DNA of 64,000 nucleotides, taken from contig NZ_JBLZPK010000011.1 in assembly GCF_049199905.1 (NCBI RefSeq), positions 186,001 through 250,000 of the forward strand, read 5' to 3'. The notes beneath the pieces are model-generated. The model did no database searches and was not told the origin of the DNA. It saw only the letters and a program-made list of their open reading frames with translations. Below, one piece after another: positions 62,520 to 64,000 of the stretch (the first letter of the stretch is position 1; the number at the start of each line of letters is the position of its first letter). A program made the translations under genes and the position numbers. The DNA comes from Shinella sp032095155 (GTDB lineage: Bacteria > Pseudomonadota > Alphaproteobacteria > Rhizobiales > Rhizobiaceae).

Positions 62520-62595
62520 AGCCATGCGGCCGAACAGTAGCGAAGCCTTGTCCTAGCCCGCGCGCCAGTTTGTTGGCCCCCTTGAGGGGCAACTA

Positions 62596-63310
62596 CTACA
62601 GCAGTGCCGCCGCCCGTCTGGTGATCCAGGCGCCCCAGAAAAGGCTCGAGAAAAAACGAAGCGGCGTCTCGAAGCCGGTTTCGGCAAGAAGGGCGGCGAC
62701 CGCCTCTTCCGACCTGGGCGGCTCGGCGGCCTCCAGGATCCGGTCCATCTTCGCTCGCACCTCGTCGGGGCCGGCGCCATGCATTCGCCAACGCTGAGCC
62801 CAGGCCGCAAGCAGCAGCGGTTCGGAGCTGTAGGCGCGATAGTTTCCAGCGAGCACGAGCGGCGCGCCAACTTTCAGCCTTTTGGCCAGTTCATTCATGA
62901 GGTCGCGCTTCGCGATCTCTCCTTGGATGTGTTGCAGAACGCCAATCATCATCGCTGCATTGAAGGAGGTTTCGCCAGCGGTCTCTCCAAGGCTGCCGGT
63001 GAGGAATTCGACCCGATCATCAAGCCCAGCTTCGGCGATGTGTGCGCGCTACTTCCATCATGGACGGCGACGGATCGACTGCGACAAAGGTCCAGGACGG
63101 CTCCAGCCTGGCGGCCGCAATGATTTCACCGCCCGTTCCGCCGGCACCAACGACCAGCACGCGCGGGGCTTCCGCATCTAGTGCGGAAGCCGCGAGCATG
63201 CAGGCACCGAGCTCGTGACAGGCATTGTATCCGGCCAGCGCAATGCGGCTTTGCCGGCCGTATTCATCGGCGCGTGACTTGTCGAATTTGGAGGAGGAGC
63301 TGTTTGGCAT
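62596..63310 (-). pseudogene. SAM-dependent methyltransferase interrupted by a two-base deletion
   Basis: ATG 63310 opens MPNSSSSKFDKSRADEYGRQ and a class I methyltransferase core with motif I VLVVGAGGTGGE and the acidic VAVDPSPSMMEVA. After the GCGCGC tract at about 63046-63051 the frame ends in 17 codons. The continuation AHIAEAGLDDRVEFLTGSLG, then AAMMIGVLQHIQ and APLVLAGNYRAYS, lies in another frame to the stop at 62596. Restoring one CG in the tract rejoins the two. A dinucleotide slip in a CG repeat is the likely cause. Function before decay is unknown. Confidence 0.8.
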
Positions 63311-63397
63311 GGAATCTACGTCATGATTGTCGTTATGGCTGGAGTGGCCGCCGCAAAAGAGATTATCCAATCCAAAGGCAGAATATCGAGGAAATGC

Positions 63398-64000
63398 ATG
63401 ATCGAACGTTCGGATAGGCCTCAAAAGCATGATCGCCTGGCGGCCTTCCTCAGAGCCTATGGGCTTCGAGCCGATTATTGCAGCAATGGCGACGGCGCGA
63501 ACCTTCTCATCGTCAACGACGGGGACGTCGAAGCACCATCCCATCTAATCTACCGGCCGCGTTCGGCCGGTATGTCCGCAGAGCGCACGACGGTGATAGC
63601 GGCGGCTTTTGTCGATTTCAGCGAGGGCCTGAATCCGCTCGTCGGCGCGCTGCCGGATGAACTGCGCTTCTGTCTGGCGCTAGAGCCGGAATTACGCGGA
63701 CTGGCTGATCTCATCATTTCGGAGAGCATCGACAAACGCTGCGGAGGCAGCGCGTCCATGGCCGGCTCTGTTAGGTGATTGTCGTTCTTGCGATCCGCAA
63801 GGCGCTGGCCGTCGGCACGGTTAACGCTGGGATGTTGGCCGGGCTGGCCCACCGAGAGCTTCATCCCTGCTTGGTGGCAAGGCACGAAGACCCGGCCAGG
63901 CGCTGGCGTATCGGCGATCTCGCCGGTATCGCTGGCATGAAGCGTGGCCGCTTTATGGACACCTTCACCAATACCGTCGGCCAGCCGCCGGCTGCCTATC
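63398..64000 (+). pseudogene. AraC family regulator, frameshifted and cut by the window edge
   Basis: ATG 63398 (GAGGAA just upstream) starts a cupin-type ligand domain: DRLAAFLRAYGLRADYC, GANLLIVNDG, HLIYRPRSAG, then PDELRFCLALEPELRGLADLI and RCGGSA. The frame stops at 63778. One base out of register the protein goes on with VIVVLAIRKALAVG, LAGLAHRELHPCLVARHEDP and the first helix-turn-helix WRIGDLAGIAGMKRGRFMDTF to the window end. A single missing base near 63774 explains the break. The methyltransferase gene diverges from it across 87 bases. Confidence 0.75.

Overview
The window looks like an accessory region (plasmid, chromid or genomic island) of an alphaproteobacterium of the Rhizobium/Agrobacterium/Shinella type. 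The reasons are the density of ABC uptake operons, an aap-type general L-amino acid transporter, LuxR-type regulators without a luxI, a soluble PAS chemoreceptor, ATGA-coupled operons and G+C-rich third codon positions. I see no rRNA, tRNA, CRISPR array or replication gene. Everything is read by eye; family names rest on remembered motifs, not on searches.

Layout. 1-157: tail of an ISL3-like transposase. 209-9787: an amino-acid catabolic operon on the minus strand (ornithine-cyclodeaminase family, class I aminotransferase, DapA family), an IclR regulator, and an aap-type importer with two tandem binding proteins whose last two genes are broken (aapM by one missing base, aapP truncated). 10130-19884: AraC regulator, two amidases, an alpha/beta-hydrolase, a complete sugar-type ABC importer with a TorT-like binding protein, and a cyclase. 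20190-21979: HxlR regulator and divergent MFS exporter. 22008-28645: a 5.7-kb operon (amino-acid ABC importer, GntR, BtpA family, ureidoglycolate-lyase-like protein, PfkB kinase) between two same-orientation copies of an IS6-family element, one reduced to 126 bp.

28646-33091 is a gene graveyard (HD-GYP, SCO1, ClC channel and MscS remnants) around an intact SulP permease and a small zinc protein. 33507-42348 is a signalling island: two LuxR-type regulators, a cytoplasmic double-PAS chemoreceptor with its own CheW, a cysteine-less molybdopterin-fold periplasmic protein, a hybrid histidine kinase and an HD-GYP response regulator. 42680-44191 is an htpG gene lacking its 5' end.

44402-60792 is the most coherent system. 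A MarR regulator sits between an eight-gene, tightly overlapping catabolic operon (HMG-CoA-lyase-like, two enoyl-CoA hydratases, CaiB CoA-transferase, AMP-dependent ligase, nitronate monooxygenase, aldehyde dehydrogenase, GMC oxidoreductase) and a divergent operon (polyamine-type ABC importer, class III aminotransferase, acetylpolyamine-amidohydrolase-like enzyme). Three near-identical 19-bp operators lie at both control regions. The gene set suggests import and dismantling of an acylated polyamine, with separate routes for the amine and acyl halves. 60959-62519 is a hipBA module with a palindromic operator. The right edge holds a frameshifted methyltransferase and a frameshifted AraC gene.
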